The notes: generated by a model not told the origin, from the letters alone. Positions 16,058 through 26,352 are shown, counted from the first letter of the stretch. The stretch: DNA of 64,000 nt from Psychrobacillus mangrovi (GCF_037104765.1 NZ_JBAWSY010000002.1:1-64000); one strand, 5' to 3'. Numbers and translations are program-made.

Positions 16058-18893
16058 AGGCTTCAGCTGCCTTAGGTGATTCCATTTTTTTATTTTTATT
16101 CATAAAATAAGAGACTGCTAGCATGACAACTGCAATTATTGCTGTTATTGCTGCTCCCGCTATAAAACTTGTTTCTGGCTCATATTTTATGGACATATAA
16201 ACGGTAGATAAAACATCTGGAAGTTTAATGTCCGGTACTGCAAGAATTAGAAGTGGAATGATGTATAAACACATCAAAGCAACACTTGCTATCCATCCTG
16301 CAGACTGACCAAACTCAAGGGCTGCCCGAATAATTGAGGCGCCAGCCAACAACAAGAGTATCGTAAATATAGTCCACTCTACTGCTCGTTGATCGTTTAG
16401 AATATACATATTGATACTGTAAAGACTAATAATTAGTCCGACAAGTATAGAGAGTATTGCAGTTAATCCTAATCGAAGACCAATTGTTCCATCCTTCATT
16501 TGATACGTAAAGTAACCTATTAATAGACTGCTAATAAGCAAAATGATAAATAGAATAACAGGTGGAACTTTTTTTCCTTCTTCCGATAAAGTTGCTTCCC
16601 CTTTAACCTCCAACGGATTTACGAAATGATTGAACACAAATCCGTTCTCTTGGCCATCCACATACGTATTTGCAAGAAAGTCTTGAATATCCCCATCAAA
16701 ATCAGACATAGCATCCACATTTGTTTCCCACTTGTTGCTGAATTCATCTGATGTATCTTTTATTCCATCTGCTTTTACATGTAAATCATTGGCGTAATTC
16801 ACTAAACTATTTTGTTTCTGTGATAAAGCCTGAATCATCTCACTTAAGGAAAGAAGTTGATTGCTAACATTTTGTTGACCCGCTACTACTTCTCCTTCTG
16901 AAATTGTTGCTGCTGGTTCTGCTGTTCCCATCGTTGAAGGAGTTTGAATTTGCTGAAGAAGCAAACTAGCTTGCTGATCGATGGAATTTAAATCACTTAC
17001 TAAGGAAGCGTGCTGTTGTTCCACTGTTTCTTTATAGCCCGTCATCATAGCAGCAAAAGTAGTACTTAAATCAGTCATACCGAGCTGAGTTTCTGGAATT
17101 CCATCACTAACAGAAGTCCAACTTTCCAGCTCTATTTCATTCATATCTACCACATTTTTTAGTAATGCTGTTAATATTTCATCCTTTAATAGTGCGTCTT
17201 TATTTGTACTTGCCCCACCCTCATTAAGCGTAAACTCAAACTGTTCCAAGGTAGCATAATAGGAAAGCAACGAATTCAAATCTATATTTGCCGCACCTTT
17301 TGTAAATAATTCTTCCAATCTAGTTTGCTGTTCAACGGACAATCCATCATGCTTTAGAAGAGACTCTTCCTTTTGTTTAATAACTGCTCCAATTTTTGCA
17401 GTATCTGCAGGATAAGAATTTAATATTTGTTGAACCGATTCATATTCTCTGTATATAGAATTGTAGCTTTCGAGCAAGCTAGCGTAATCACCTGAAGCTT
17501 TAACATAATCTGCTGCCCCTGCTTGCTTTGCATTCGTCCAGACTGTTTCCTTCTCGGAAATAACTGTTTGAACAGATGTTAATTCACCTTGAAGTTTCTC
17601 CAGTTCACCTAGCAAAGAAGAGGTTTGATCTGTTTCAGCTACTTTCGCTTTTAAGGAAGTGAGTGCTAATAATATTTCATTTACCTTCGCACGTTCCTCT
17701 TCCATATTCGGGAGGACAGTATCCGTAATTACAGCAGCTTTACGAGCCATATCCTCCTGAATCGTTGTTAGTAGCTGTGGATTAGCACCTATGCTCTCAA
17801 TACCTAGTACACCAGTTCCACTTTTGCCTGCAGCAATACCTTTTTCTAGATTGCTTAATATTGTATTGTTATATCGATCAATCGCTGTCCCTTGAACTAC
17901 TAAGAGGTCTGCAAGCTGTCGATCAACCTCGCTTTTACGAAATTCGGATAAGGCATTAAACTTTGCTTTATTCTCATCAATAATGCCATTTACTTTTACT
18001 ATTTCTTCATTCAATCTTTCATTGCTGTCTTCTAATTGTTGTACTGATTTATTAAATTGCTCTGTTTGGGCTGCTGCTGCAGCATGAATTTTTGCCAAGC
18101 TATCGTTTTGAACTTGTTGCAGAATTTCCTTTTGAGTATCTTGAAATTGTTTATATTGTTGAACATATGTGATAAAACCATTCATCTGCTGGCCAAAAGT
18201 ATCTGCATTTTGAATACGGGAATTATACCCATTATTTGCAGAACTTATTTGGGAAAGTAATCCTTGCATTTGCTCTTTTTGTCTTTTCATTTCTTCAGCC
18301 AATGTTTCGGACTCAGGTTTATAATAGTCCGCCATTGCAGTTAAAAATTCTGTTTCCTTCCCTAAAATATTCTTGAATCCCTTTCTTATGTGGTTCATTT
18401 CCTGTGCAACATAACTCCAATAAAGTGTCGAGATTTTTTCGTTCACTCTATTAGTAGCCGATTCAATTTCATAAAGAACTTTTTCTTTGCGAACGCCCGT
18501 TTTCTGTCGTTGCACTTGATAAGAGAATTCCGCTTTCTTCGGGTTTTGCTGATCATAAGACATAATATTTTCAGAGAAATTAGAAGGAATGTATACAATT
18601 GCTTCATACTGATTGGACTTCAAGCCATTTTCAGCCGCTCCACGTCCCATCACTTTCCAATTATACGAAGAACCATCTGCCAAAATGGAAACGACTTCTT
18701 CTCCCATGTCAACATTTTCATTATCTTTAGAGAGACCCTGGTCTTCATTTACAATTGCAATCACTCGCTTATTGGGGGTATTTAAATCTAAAATATTTAC
18801 ACCCATTAGTTGAAAAAATAGGATGGGAACAGCTAAGATTAGCAATATTCCCGCAATCATTTTCCACATTTTACTTTTATCCGTCGTCTTCAT
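16047..18893 (-). CDS. esaA: Type VII secretion protein EsaA (YueB-like)
   Basis: 948 residues. One N-terminal membrane segment (about 10-30, LLILAVPILFFQLMG), then about 720 residues of extracellular, coiled-coil-rich, Q/E/N-rich sequence, then five to six C-terminal membrane segments (from about 780). This is the YhgE/Pip-like architecture of EsaA/YueB, the surface-exposed T7SSb subunit (YueB is the SPP1 phage receptor in B. subtilis). The start overlaps the essC stop (ATGA at 18890-18893). Length is within the family range. Confidence 0.9.
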   Translation of the reverse strand: MKTTDKSKMWKMIAGILLILAVPILFFQLMGVNILDLNTPNKRVIAIVNEDQGLSKDNENVDMGEEVVSILADGSSYNWKVMGRGAAENGLKSNQYEAIVYIPSNFSENIMSYDQQNPKKAEFSYQVQRQKTGVRKEKVLYEIESATNRVNEKISTLYWSYVAQEMNHIRKGFKNILGKETEFLTAMADYYKPESETLAEEMKRQKEQMQGLLSQISSANNGYNSRIQNADTFGQQMNGFITYVQQYKQFQDTQKEILQQVQNDSLAKIHAAAAAQTEQFNKSVQQLEDSNERLNEEIVKVNGIIDENKAKFNALSEFRKSEVDRQLADLLVVQGTAIDRYNNTILSNLEKGIAAGKSGTGVLGIESIGANPQLLTTIQEDMARKAAVITDTVLPNMEEERAKVNEILLALTSLKAKVAETDQTSSLLGELEKLQGELTSVQTVISEKETVWTNAKQAGAADYVKASGDYASLLESYNSIYREYESVQQILNSYPADTAKIGAVIKQKEESLLKHDGLSVEQQTRLEELFTKGAANIDLNSLLSYYATLEQFEFTLNEGGASTNKDALLKDEILTALLKNVVDMNEIELESWTSVSDGIPETQLGMTDLSTTFAAMMTGYKETVEQQHASLVSDLNSIDQQASLLLQQIQTPSTMGTAEPAATISEGEVVAGQQNVSNQLLSLSEMIQALSQKQNSLVNYANDLHVKADGIKDTSDEFSNKWETNVDAMSDFDGDIQDFLANTYVDGQENGFVFNHFVNPLEVKGEATLSEEGKKVPPVILFIILLISSLLIGYFTYQMKDGTIGLRLGLTAILSILVGLIISLYSINMYILNDQRAVEWTIFTILLLLAGASIIRAALEFGQSAGWIASVALMCLYIIPLLILAVPDIKLPDVLSTVYMSIKYEPETSFIAGAAITAIIAVVMLAVSYFMNKNKKMESPKAAEAYES

Positions 18894-21800
18894 TGAACGA
18901 TCTTCCTCTCAATCTTGCATAACGGGGTAAGAACTTTTGTAGAATTCCCGTTTATAATATAATGGGCAAATCCTAGCGGAAGTTCCGCTTCTTTTCGTTC
19001 GTATGCCAATGTATATAATGTCTGTTCTGATTTCTTCATAAATAGGAGTGCTTGTCGGACTAGCTTCAACTCATTTGTAAATGCATCATATCCTTTCGTG
19101 ATTTCAGCGTTATTACCAGAAACAATGATATTAAAGCCTAAATGAGAATATTTTTTCATCAGCTTGGAGAGTCGATCTTGTATCCCGGCATCTGCAACCT
19201 GTAAAAATCTTGTGTACCCATCGATAATGAAATAAGAAAGTACTAATTTTGGAGCTCCGTTTCCTTGCTGCAAGCTTTCTAAATAGTCTTTTTCGACATC
19301 CATGTAATACTGCTCGATATGTGTGATCCAGTTAACAAGCGCTTCTTTCGTTTCTAAATAATTTACTTTGGATTCCTCTGAAAACATGGATAATCCACGA
19401 TCAAAACTATCAAATATCGTAATAAAGCCTGTTTCCTGCTCTTCTAAGTTTTGAATTATCCATTTCAATGCATTTGTTTTTCCTCTTTGAACTTGCCCGA
19501 CAAGAAGGCAATGACGATTTTTATGGAAATTAATGGTCACTGGACGAACTGTTTCCTCATTTAAACCAATTGGAACGATTCCATTTTCTTTTTTGTCATC
19601 TAAATAAACAGGGAAGCTGATCGTTGTTAATTCGAATGGTAGCATTGGTATTCGTTTTGGAAGTTCATACTCGCTATATTTAGCTAATGAAGTTTGAACT
19701 TTTGATTTAATCGATTCCAATACGTCAAAATCATCTAAACCACTGGCAGGTAAGAATATTTGTGCAAATTTAACTTCCTCTTTTTTAATAATTGCTCTTC
19801 CAGGGAAAGGCTCCAAATCAAATGGAACTCGACCTACAATTCCATATGCTTCACTCGTATCAAATAAATAATGAATGATTTTTGTTTTTAAATTATTCAT
19901 TAGTGACTGTCTTACAGATTGCACCCTCGTTGCGGTGATCAACAAATAGATTCCAAGGGACTGGCCGTCGCGTGCGAATTGAATTAATTGCGCTTCCAAT
20001 TCTTCCATTTCTTCGCGGATAATATCATAATTATCTACTGCAATATAAATAAGAGGTAATGGCTGTGCAGTTAGTCTATTGTACATATTGATATTGCTAA
20101 CTTCTGCTTGTTGAAATGCTATTTTTCTTTCGGAAATTTCTTTGTTCATTAATTTAACTAGCTTTTCTCGTTTTAACTCTTCGTCAATTGTTAAATAATC
20201 TGCTGAATGTGGGAGCTGTCGAAGTGGGAGCAACGAACCATTCCCATAATCTAATAGATAAAAATGCGCTTCACTTGGAGATAATTTATCACTAATCCCT
20301 AATAGCATCGTTAATAAGGTGTACGACTTTCCATATCCAGAAGAACCGAAAACACCTACATTTCCATCCCTTTTCCAGTCATAATCAATCGGCGTTTGAC
20401 TCTGTTTCTCTGGTTCATCCATCATTCCTATTGGAAAGGCATGCTTTGCAGCAGAATCTTTTGGACTTTCTATTCTTAATGCGAGTGGAGGCAACCAAGG
20501 GCTAGCCAGCTTTTTAATGGATAAATCTTTTTGAATTTGTGCAATCTTTGTAGTGACTGCTTCCATTTCCGTTAGAATGCTCTTTTTCTTACTAATATTT
20601 GTTTCAATATCGGAAAGTGGATATAAACCTAGATCTGTAACTATCGCTACATCATCTTCTCCTTCAAGCGTTTCTTCCATATAAGGTGCACCACTCCAAG
20701 CAGATTGGAACAATTCATAAACTTCGTTATTCCCTACCTGTAAATAGCCTCTACCCGTAACCGTGATCGTAGCAGCGTCCCCATTTTTTAATATTTCTTT
20801 ACTATCGGATGCATCCTGCACTTTCAATGCAACACGAAAACGCGCATTACTCCAAATTTGTTCATCAATGATTCCACCAGGCTTTTGTGTTGCCAAAATC
20901 AGATGAACACCTAGACTTCGACCGATACGGGCTGTACTCACTAATTCACGAATGAATTCAGGTTCCTCGCTTTTTAACTCAGCAAATTCATCCGAAATTA
21001 AGAACAGATGCGGCAAAGGCTCATTCGCCATTCCTTCTTTAAAAAGTGTCGTGTAATCATCAATATGTGCGACACTGAACTGATCGAACAGACGCTGTCT
21101 ACGCTTCAGTTCACTATTAATAGAAGCAAGTGCACGCATACTAAAGTTCTTACTACCTTCAATATTTGTAATCGTACCTAAAAGATGAGGTATATTTTTA
21201 AACGGTTGTGCCATACCCCCACCTTTATAGTCAATCAGTAGAAATGCTACTTCATGCGGATGAAAATGAACCGCCAGCGATAAAATATATGTCTGAAGAA
21301 ATTCACTTTTCCCCGATCCAGTCGTACCAGCAAGTAAACCATGAGGTCCATGCGCTTTTTCATGAAGATTCAATTGAACGAGTTCTTTTTTCCCTTTGAA
21401 ACCGATTGGGACAGCAAGAGACTTGGCTGATTCATTGATCCTCCAATTACGGCTTATCGGTACATCCTCTACATCCTTCACTCCGAACATTTCCAAAAAG
21501 CTTACTGAGTTTGGGATAGAGTTTTTCATACCTATTTGATGATTAAGCGTTTTTAGGGTACGAGCAAAACGTTCATTCGTCTCTTGTTCGAACTGATCCA
21601 AATGGAATTGTTTTTCTAGTGCCTTTCCAGCATCGATTAAGATATCACCTTCTCGTTCGTTTACGTAACGGACTAGTGTATGAACATTTTCGGTCATTCT
21701 TTCTTGTGCTGTTTCGGCAAAAATGACGGATATTCCAAGGTCTTTAGTGTTTTTTCGTTCTAAATATTCGAGTATGACATGCTCTGCTAGCAAGGTATAA

Positions 21801-23377
21801 TCAGAAACGATGAAAATGAGATGGGGAGCAAATTTTATTTTCCCTTTCATTTCATCGGCATCACGCTCCCGAATTATTTCATATAGCGACGACAGCAACT
21901 GGTCGCGAGTCTCCTCGTTATGAATCAAACCCTTTGCATGCATATAAGGTAGTGTAAAATGTGGCAACCACTTCATCCACTCAATATCTTTGTATTCTTT
22001 ATGGTTAAAAACGTAAATGAATCTTACATCATGGTAACTATGCGCAAAAGCAAGCTGGCCAATGATTTGCTGTAGCTCGCGCTTAATAACTGATTCTTTC
22101 CCAATCAAACCTAGTATTCCTTCTGATAAGCGTGTAGTCATCGGCGCATTTGGAAGTTCTTTATATACTTTTTCCATTCGTTGCGCTTGTTCGAGAAGAT
22201 CATCTACTTCTCTATTCGCAATATCACCGGATGATAGGGTAATTTCATAGCTCGCAGGAACTTCACCAGTACCAAGTCTAAATTCCAAAAAGTCATGACT
22301 ATCCAACGTTCTTTCCCAGATCCGACTAGACAACTGCTTCGTCCTTTGTTTCATTTCTTCAAAAGAAGGGAAATGATACTCTAATACAAACTTTTGTTTT
22401 TCAGAAAGCTCATAAAGCTCTTGGCGCATATTATTTAAGTAAGCAGTGTATACTCGGCGCCTCTTCTCCCCATTTAACTTTCGTTTTTTTCGATCTTTAA
22501 AGTATTGAACAGTAGATGTTATTAAAACTAATACGAACAAAGTGACAGAAATAATAATATAGGTTCCCCTTGGAATAAAAATTGCTACAACACCCATTAC
22601 AATTAACATAACGAGTGGTAGAGCAATGATTAACCAAAGACTTCGACCATTATCATCGCTTTCTTGCGTTGGGAAGGATAAGGAGACCTTCTCTTTAGGT
22701 ACATCATAAATCATCCGAGGTGTCCTTCTATACTCCGGATATATATTGAGTATCTCCGATTTTGGCACTTCTATCTCGGGAAGAATAGTTTCATATTTTA
22801 CGGAAGAAACGACTTCCAGCATATCCTTTTCTACTAGCTTCATTTCCATGAACGCCCACTGTAGGACGTCACCTTTTTGCAAAACATGATTAGATTCGCA
22901 ACGTCTACCGTTTACATATAAAGGACAATTAAATTCTTTTTTAATGATCCAGCCGGCTTCTATTTTATTTAGTGAAAAATGTCCAAACTCCACTTCTGGA
23001 AACTGCACTTCTTTTCTTTGGAAAGTTGCATTCTCTAGCTTACAATTAAAGGATATTTCATTTTCATAATCGATAAAGTATGTCTTAGATGTAAGAGGTG
23101 TGTAGGATATATATAAACGAAGAACACGCTCTCGTTGTTCTATAGTGATGCTTTTTGCTTCACTAATCTCTCCTAGACTGTTATTGCTATCATGGACATA
23201 ATACTTGTTTTCATTTTTCTCCACTGTTATTGGCCCATAAGTAAAAGGGTAGGACAGTATGGTAAGATCATGCTCAATACCAGGTCCGATTGTGAGTGAA
23301 GTTAAATCATTTTCCTCCCAATTTAACCGTTGATAGTCATCCCCGTAAAAAGCCCATAGCTGCAACATTTGACACAC
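18890..23377 (-). CDS. essC: Type VII secretion ATPase EssC (YukBA)
   Basis: 1495 residues. N-terminal FHA-like beta domains (about 1-225), two membrane segments (about 245-290), a coiled linker, then tandem FtsK/SpoIIIE ATPase domains. Walker A motifs are visible at about 682 (GTTGSGKS), 1009 (FGSSGYGKS) and 1290 (GQVQRGKT); Walker B-like strands LLIDYKGGG and FYLLDYGNG follow the first two. All three domains are in one chain, as in EssC and unlike the split actinobacterial EccCa/Cb. It powers substrate export and its last domain recognises substrates. It lies between essB and esaA in one operon. Confidence 0.96.
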   Translation of the reverse strand: MCQMLQLWAFYGDDYQRLNWEENDLTSLTIGPGIEHDLTILSYPFTYGPITVEKNENKYYVHDSNNSLGEISEAKSITIEQRERVLRLYISYTPLTSKTYFIDYENEISFNCKLENATFQRKEVQFPEVEFGHFSLNKIEAGWIIKKEFNCPLYVNGRRCESNHVLQKGDVLQWAFMEMKLVEKDMLEVVSSVKYETILPEIEVPKSEILNIYPEYRRTPRMIYDVPKEKVSLSFPTQESDDNGRSLWLIIALPLVMLIVMGVVAIFIPRGTYIIISVTLFVLVLITSTVQYFKDRKKRKLNGEKRRRVYTAYLNNMRQELYELSEKQKFVLEYHFPSFEEMKQRTKQLSSRIWERTLDSHDFLEFRLGTGEVPASYEITLSSGDIANREVDDLLEQAQRMEKVYKELPNAPMTTRLSEGILGLIGKESVIKRELQQIIGQLAFAHSYHDVRFIYVFNHKEYKDIEWMKWLPHFTLPYMHAKGLIHNEETRDQLLSSLYEIIRERDADEMKGKIKFAPHLIFIVSDYTLLAEHVILEYLERKNTKDLGISVIFAETAQERMTENVHTLVRYVNEREGDILIDAGKALEKQFHLDQFEQETNERFARTLKTLNHQIGMKNSIPNSVSFLEMFGVKDVEDVPISRNWRINESAKSLAVPIGFKGKKELVQLNLHEKAHGPHGLLAGTTGSGKSEFLQTYILSLAVHFHPHEVAFLLIDYKGGGMAQPFKNIPHLLGTITNIEGSKNFSMRALASINSELKRRQRLFDQFSVAHIDDYTTLFKEGMANEPLPHLFLISDEFAELKSEEPEFIRELVSTARIGRSLGVHLILATQKPGGIIDEQIWSNARFRVALKVQDASDSKEILKNGDAATITVTGRGYLQVGNNEVYELFQSAWSGAPYMEETLEGEDDVAIVTDLGLYPLSDIETNISKKKSILTEMEAVTTKIAQIQKDLSIKKLASPWLPPLALRIESPKDSAAKHAFPIGMMDEPEKQSQTPIDYDWKRDGNVGVFGSSGYGKSYTLLTMLLGISDKLSPSEAHFYLLDYGNGSLLPLRQLPHSADYLTIDEELKREKLVKLMNKEISERKIAFQQAEVSNINMYNRLTAQPLPLIYIAVDNYDIIREEMEELEAQLIQFARDGQSLGIYLLITATRVQSVRQSLMNNLKTKIIHYLFDTSEAYGIVGRVPFDLEPFPGRAIIKKEEVKFAQIFLPASGLDDFDVLESIKSKVQTSLAKYSEYELPKRIPMLPFELTTISFPVYLDDKKENGIVPIGLNEETVRPVTINFHKNRHCLLVGQVQRGKTNALKWIIQNLEEQETGFITIFDSFDRGLSMFSEESKVNYLETKEALVNWITHIEQYYMDVEKDYLESLQQGNGAPKLVLSYFIIDGYTRFLQVADAGIQDRLSKLMKKYSHLGFNIIVSGNNAEITKGYDAFTNELKLVRQALLFMKKSEQTLYTLAYERKEAELPLGFAHYIINGNSTKVLTPLCKIERKIVQ

Positions 23378-23405
23378 CTTCTTTCAAACCGTTGTTATTT
23401 TTCAC

Positions 23406-24581
23406 TTAGTTATCGGATTCCTCTTCTTCTTCCATCAGTTTTTCATATTCTTCTACTTCTCTATCTATTTCTTCTACAAGTGTTTGAATTTCTTCTCCCG
23501 TAAGACCTTGATCTGCTTTGATTTCTTCACGTCTTTTCAATAATCCATAAGTAATTAACTCTCCATCTTCCATGGCGCGTGCTAAATCTACTGCATTTTC
23601 AGCCTCTCCACGACCTATATAAATCCAATATTGCAAATAATCCGCATCTGTTTGAAGTGTTATATTAGAAAGCACATTCTCTTTTTGTTCCTCGTCTAAG
23701 CGCTCATTTGTAACGGATGAATAGGCAAGTTCATAAAGAACAACATACGGCATGGACTTGACACTATAAGGGCTGAGTTCGGTTACAACTTGACTGTAAT
23801 TTTGCCCTAAAAAATATTCATGACCAAGCGTATATGCTTCATTTTTAGGTTTTTCATGAATGAAATAAATAATCGTAAATACGATTGCAGGAAGTAATAA
23901 AACACCAAAGCAAATAGATAGACCCTTTGTAATTTTCCACTTTTTACGTGGCAGTCTGATATTCTCTCTTTCTCTAAATTCAAGCTGTTCAAGCTGTTCA
24001 CTAATGTAATTTAGTAACGACTGGCTATCTTGCATCGACATGATCGTTGAACCGATTTCTTTTAACTCGAGAATCTCTGAATATTTTAAGTACTCTTCAA
24101 ATGTGAAGGATCCATCAATTGCAGCAGCTGCAACTGCTTTCGTCTCTAACCAAACCCGTTCTTCATTTTTTTCAAATGGGGGAAGGCTACCTTGCACTCC
24201 ATAATAAATGAAGAGAGGTTCCATCCCTCGGCTATATACAGTATTTTCTGGGCAGACAATGAGATTGAGGCGTGGATATGGGTGGGAATGAACCTTCTCA
24301 ACTAACTGATAGGCGAACATCCATCTAGATTTTTCATCTTCCATATGGATTTCATTAAATCGTTTAAAGGTACTAGGAATTTCTGCTTGAATGATTAATT
24401 CATCATCTGTAATGACAATGTCTTTCGTGATTTTTGGATTAACTTCTTTCAGAAATATAATCTCAGAAGTCCTTTTAAAACCAACTCGTTCCTTTTGGAA
24501 TACAAAAGTAGTTTTATTTTCTTCTTGATTGATTTCTGCTCCGATCCTATTTTTCAAATATGTATGTATGTTAGTCGCCAT
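23406..24581 (-). CDS. essB: Type VII secretion protein EssB (YukC)
   Basis: 391 residues: a cytosolic pseudokinase-like domain (about 1-210), one membrane helix (about 218-238, ICFGVLLLPAIVFTIIYFI), and an extracellular helical domain ending in a Glu-rich tail. This is the EssB/YukC layout; the protein is an essential membrane component that binds EssC. It lies 28 bases upstream of essC and 13 bases after esaB. Confidence 0.92.
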   Translation of the reverse strand: MATNIHTYLKNRIGAEINQEENKTTFVFQKERVGFKRTSEIIFLKEVNPKITKDIVITDDELIIQAEIPSTFKRFNEIHMEDEKSRWMFAYQLVEKVHSHPYPRLNLIVCPENTVYSRGMEPLFIYYGVQGSLPPFEKNEERVWLETKAVAAAAIDGSFTFEEYLKYSEILELKEIGSTIMSMQDSQSLLNYISEQLEQLEFRERENIRLPRKKWKITKGLSICFGVLLLPAIVFTIIYFIHEKPKNEAYTLGHEYFLGQNYSQVVTELSPYSVKSMPYVVLYELAYSSVTNERLDEEQKENVLSNITLQTDADYLQYWIYIGRGEAENAVDLARAMEDGELITYGLLKRREEIKADQGLTGEEIQTLVEEIDREVEEYEKLMEEEEESDN

Positions 24582-24594
24582 TTATATTGCTCCT

Positions 24595-24834
24595 TCAAAT
24601 GATTTCAATACGATCACCAGTCGTAATCCCACATGCTTCCATCGTCAGGTGCCCTGGGAAGATTTTATCCTTATTAACTACTCGAACCCAATGGCCTTCA
24701 CGCGGAATACTGGAAATTGAATTAGCTTGCCATGCGATATCAATCATTTTTTTCATCGTATAATAATTGGAAAGCCTCAAATCGATTACATTACTCTCAT
24801 AATTCGAAAGATCAACAGTAATCTCTATATACAT
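24595..24834 (-). CDS. esaB: Type VII secretion ubiquitin-like protein EsaB (YukD)
   Basis: 79 residues with a ubiquitin-like beta-grasp pattern (YIEITVDL...VIDLRLS...HLTMEACGITTGDRIEII). This is the size of YukD/EsaB, a cytosolic T7SSb component. Second gene of the operon, after a hairpin that separates it from esxA. Confidence 0.9.
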   Translation of the reverse strand: MYIEITVDLSNYESNVIDLRLSNYYTMKKMIDIAWQANSISSIPREGHWVRVVNKDKIFPGHLTMEACGITTGDRIEII

Positions 24835-24952
24835 AATTCGTACCTCCCTTAAAAAGCGACACTAATTTATTTAACTTACTGGCTCTTGTGTTTTGTACGT
24901 ACAGTTGGATGGTGGAGTGAAATGAAAGTAGGAACAATCTTTATTCTTAAGG

Positions 24953-24985
24953 AAAAAGCGTCTTCCAATGAGGAACACGCTCTTT
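24953..24985 (-). terminator. Hairpin between esxA and esaB, probable partial terminator
   Basis: Minus-strand stem GAGCGTGTTCC / GGAAGACGCTTTTT with a short loop, followed by T-rich sequence, 25 bases after the esxA stop. With no promoter obvious after it, partial read-through would give much more esxA than core-machine mRNA. Confidence 0.7.
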
Positions 24986-25011
24986 ATTTATCCCAACTAA
25001 AACGGAACAAC

Positions 25012-25305
25012 TTAACCGCGAATTTGTCCTGCAATTTGTTGGTCTGCGTCTTGTAGCGCTTGACCTGCACGGCTTAATTGGACACCAACCTCACTTAAAA
25101 GCTCACGCATTTCATTAAAATGAGGTTTTAATCTTTCATATTGCTCAGCAAAGGCTGCACTAGAAGCACCTTCCCAAATTGATTGAAGCTCTCCGATCAT
25201 TCCATCTAGACGGCCAATTTGAGAAGCAACCTCACTTGATTCATGGTTGTAACGTCCAGCCATAGCATCAAGCTCAGCAGGTGTTACGCGAATAATTCCT
25301 GACAT
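25012..25305 (-). CDS. esxA: WXG100 protein EsxA
   Basis: 97 residues, two helices around a W-E-G turn at residues 44-46. The C-terminal helix contains LSRAGQALQDADQQI; in the family this end carries the YxxxD/E-type export signal, here less canonical. ATG 25305 is chosen because AAGGGAG lies nine bases upstream; the in-frame ATG at 25314 abuts that site. First gene of the T7SSb operon. EsxA is both a secreted substrate and required for export of LXG effectors. Confidence 0.93.
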   Translation of the reverse strand: MSGIIRVTPAELDAMAGRYNHESSEVASQIGRLDGMIGELQSIWEGASSAAFAEQYERLKPHFNEMRELLSEVGVQLSRAGQALQDADQQIAGQIRG

Positions 25306-25340
25306 TCCATACATCTCCCTTGTTTTAAAATTTAATAAAA

Positions 25341-25368
25341 TTTATAAAATAACTGTCTTCCAAAGCAA
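25341..25368 (-). promoter_or_regulatory. Candidate promoter of esxA
   Basis: Minus strand TTGCTT (25363-25368), 16-base spacer, TATAAA (25341-25346), about 36 bases before the esxA start. The -35 match is weak. Confidence 0.35.
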
Positions 25369-25946
25369 TCCTCCGTTCTTTGATGATTGAACAGAAAAAT
25401 CGCCTTATACTAACAGATATTCCTAACTTAGTGTTTTCAACATCTCTGAACTTGTAGGAGTTAATTTCAACTATTTCTGAAGAACTTAACCTAGAATGTT
25501 GAGAAACATTGCATTACTTTTCAACTACCAACTTTCGGCTTACATCCCAATACTTTCATCCCCCATAAAATTAGGGGATAAACCTAAATTGAAAAATAAA
25601 TATATTATTCTTGTAATAGTTGTAATGGGAATTATTAGAAAATAAATTTCCTTACTTTTCCTTAATATAATAAATAACACTCTATTTTCCCTCCGTCAAA
25701 GAAATCAAAACAGTCTTATTTTTCCGAATAGAACTATCATCATATAGACTATTGTCCCTAAATTAAAATATTTGAATTTATCTATTAAATATTTTTCTAA
25801 ACCGTCTTTCATTTCTCGTGAAATATCAAATATATATAATTAATTGTTGTTTTCATTACTTTTGATTCATTTTATAAACTTTCACACCCAATAAATACCT
25901 CAACATAAAGATACTTGGAACTGTAATTTTTTATAAAAAAAGAAAT

Positions 25947-25971
25947 ATTACAGGTGCCAGGCACTTGTAAT
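25947..25971. repeat. Dispersed palindromic repeat (short, diverged copy)
   Basis: ATTACAGGTGCCAGGCAC core followed by TTGTAAT. The outer arms are eroded compared with other copies. Confidence 0.75.
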
Positions 25972-26098
25972 AATTCAGAATATTACGTTAAAATAGGTAT
26001 TTTATATTGGAATTAATCTTCTTAAAAAGTTATCAATTCGATAGTTAATACATCTCCAATTTATTATTTTTTAGGTAATAGTAATCAAAAAAGCATCA

Positions 26099-26128
26099 TT
26101 GATAATAATCCAAATTACATGCTATACT
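26099..26128 (+). promoter_or_regulatory. Promoter of the 66-residue protein gene
   Basis: TTGATA (26099-26104), 18-base spacer, TATACT (26123-26128). The ATG at 26119 falls inside the spacer, so translation must start later, at TTG 26152. Confidence 0.6.
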
Positions 26129-26151
26129 TCATTTGTAAAGGAGTGGAAATT

Positions 26152-26352
26152 TTGAGAAAATACAGTGGATTAATGAAGTACAAGTTTTATTTAGTTTTTC
26201 AAGGCGGAAAAGAATTAGCCTTTGAAACAAATACAGATATTCGAACTGCAAAAAGAGAATTTATCAATGGAAGTATATTTGTTAGTACAGAAAATAATTA
26301 CACTATCAATATTTCCCAGTTAACAAGCTTAAAAGTAAAAATTCAGCATTAA
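26152..26352 (+). CDS. Small protein of unknown function
   Basis: 66 residues, basic, beta-rich pattern (KYKFYLVFQGGKELAFETN...SIFVSTENNYTINISQLTSLKVKI), no membrane segment. TTG 26152 is chosen because AAAGGAG lies eight bases upstream and a promoter ends just before it. It has its own promoter and terminator and stands alone between the type VII operon and an acyl-CoA synthetase gene. The short beta layout could be a small PH- or SH3-like domain; I do not recognise a family. Confidence 0.6.
   Translation: MRKYSGLMKYKFYLVFQGGKELAFETNTDIRTAKREFINGSIFVSTENNYTINISQLTSLKVKIQH

Larger units (their letters stand above)
25306..26098. other. Intergenic region upstream of the type VII operon
   Basis: About 790 bases without a credible gene, very AT-rich. 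It holds the weak esxA promoter (25341-25368), a small hairpin ATCCCC / GGGGAT at about 25558-25581 and one dispersed palindrome (25947-25971). Long leaders of this type upstream of esxA suggest regulation, but I see no recognisable riboswitch or operator. Confidence 0.5.

Noticed and set aside
25558..25581. Small ATCCCC/GGGGAT hairpin as a terminator or riboswitch
   Set aside because: Short stem, no T-run and no recognisable aptamer pattern; kept only as part of the intergenic description.
26119..26151. ATG 26119 as start of the small protein
   Set aside because: It lies between the -35 and -10 elements of a good promoter, so it would not be in the mRNA.
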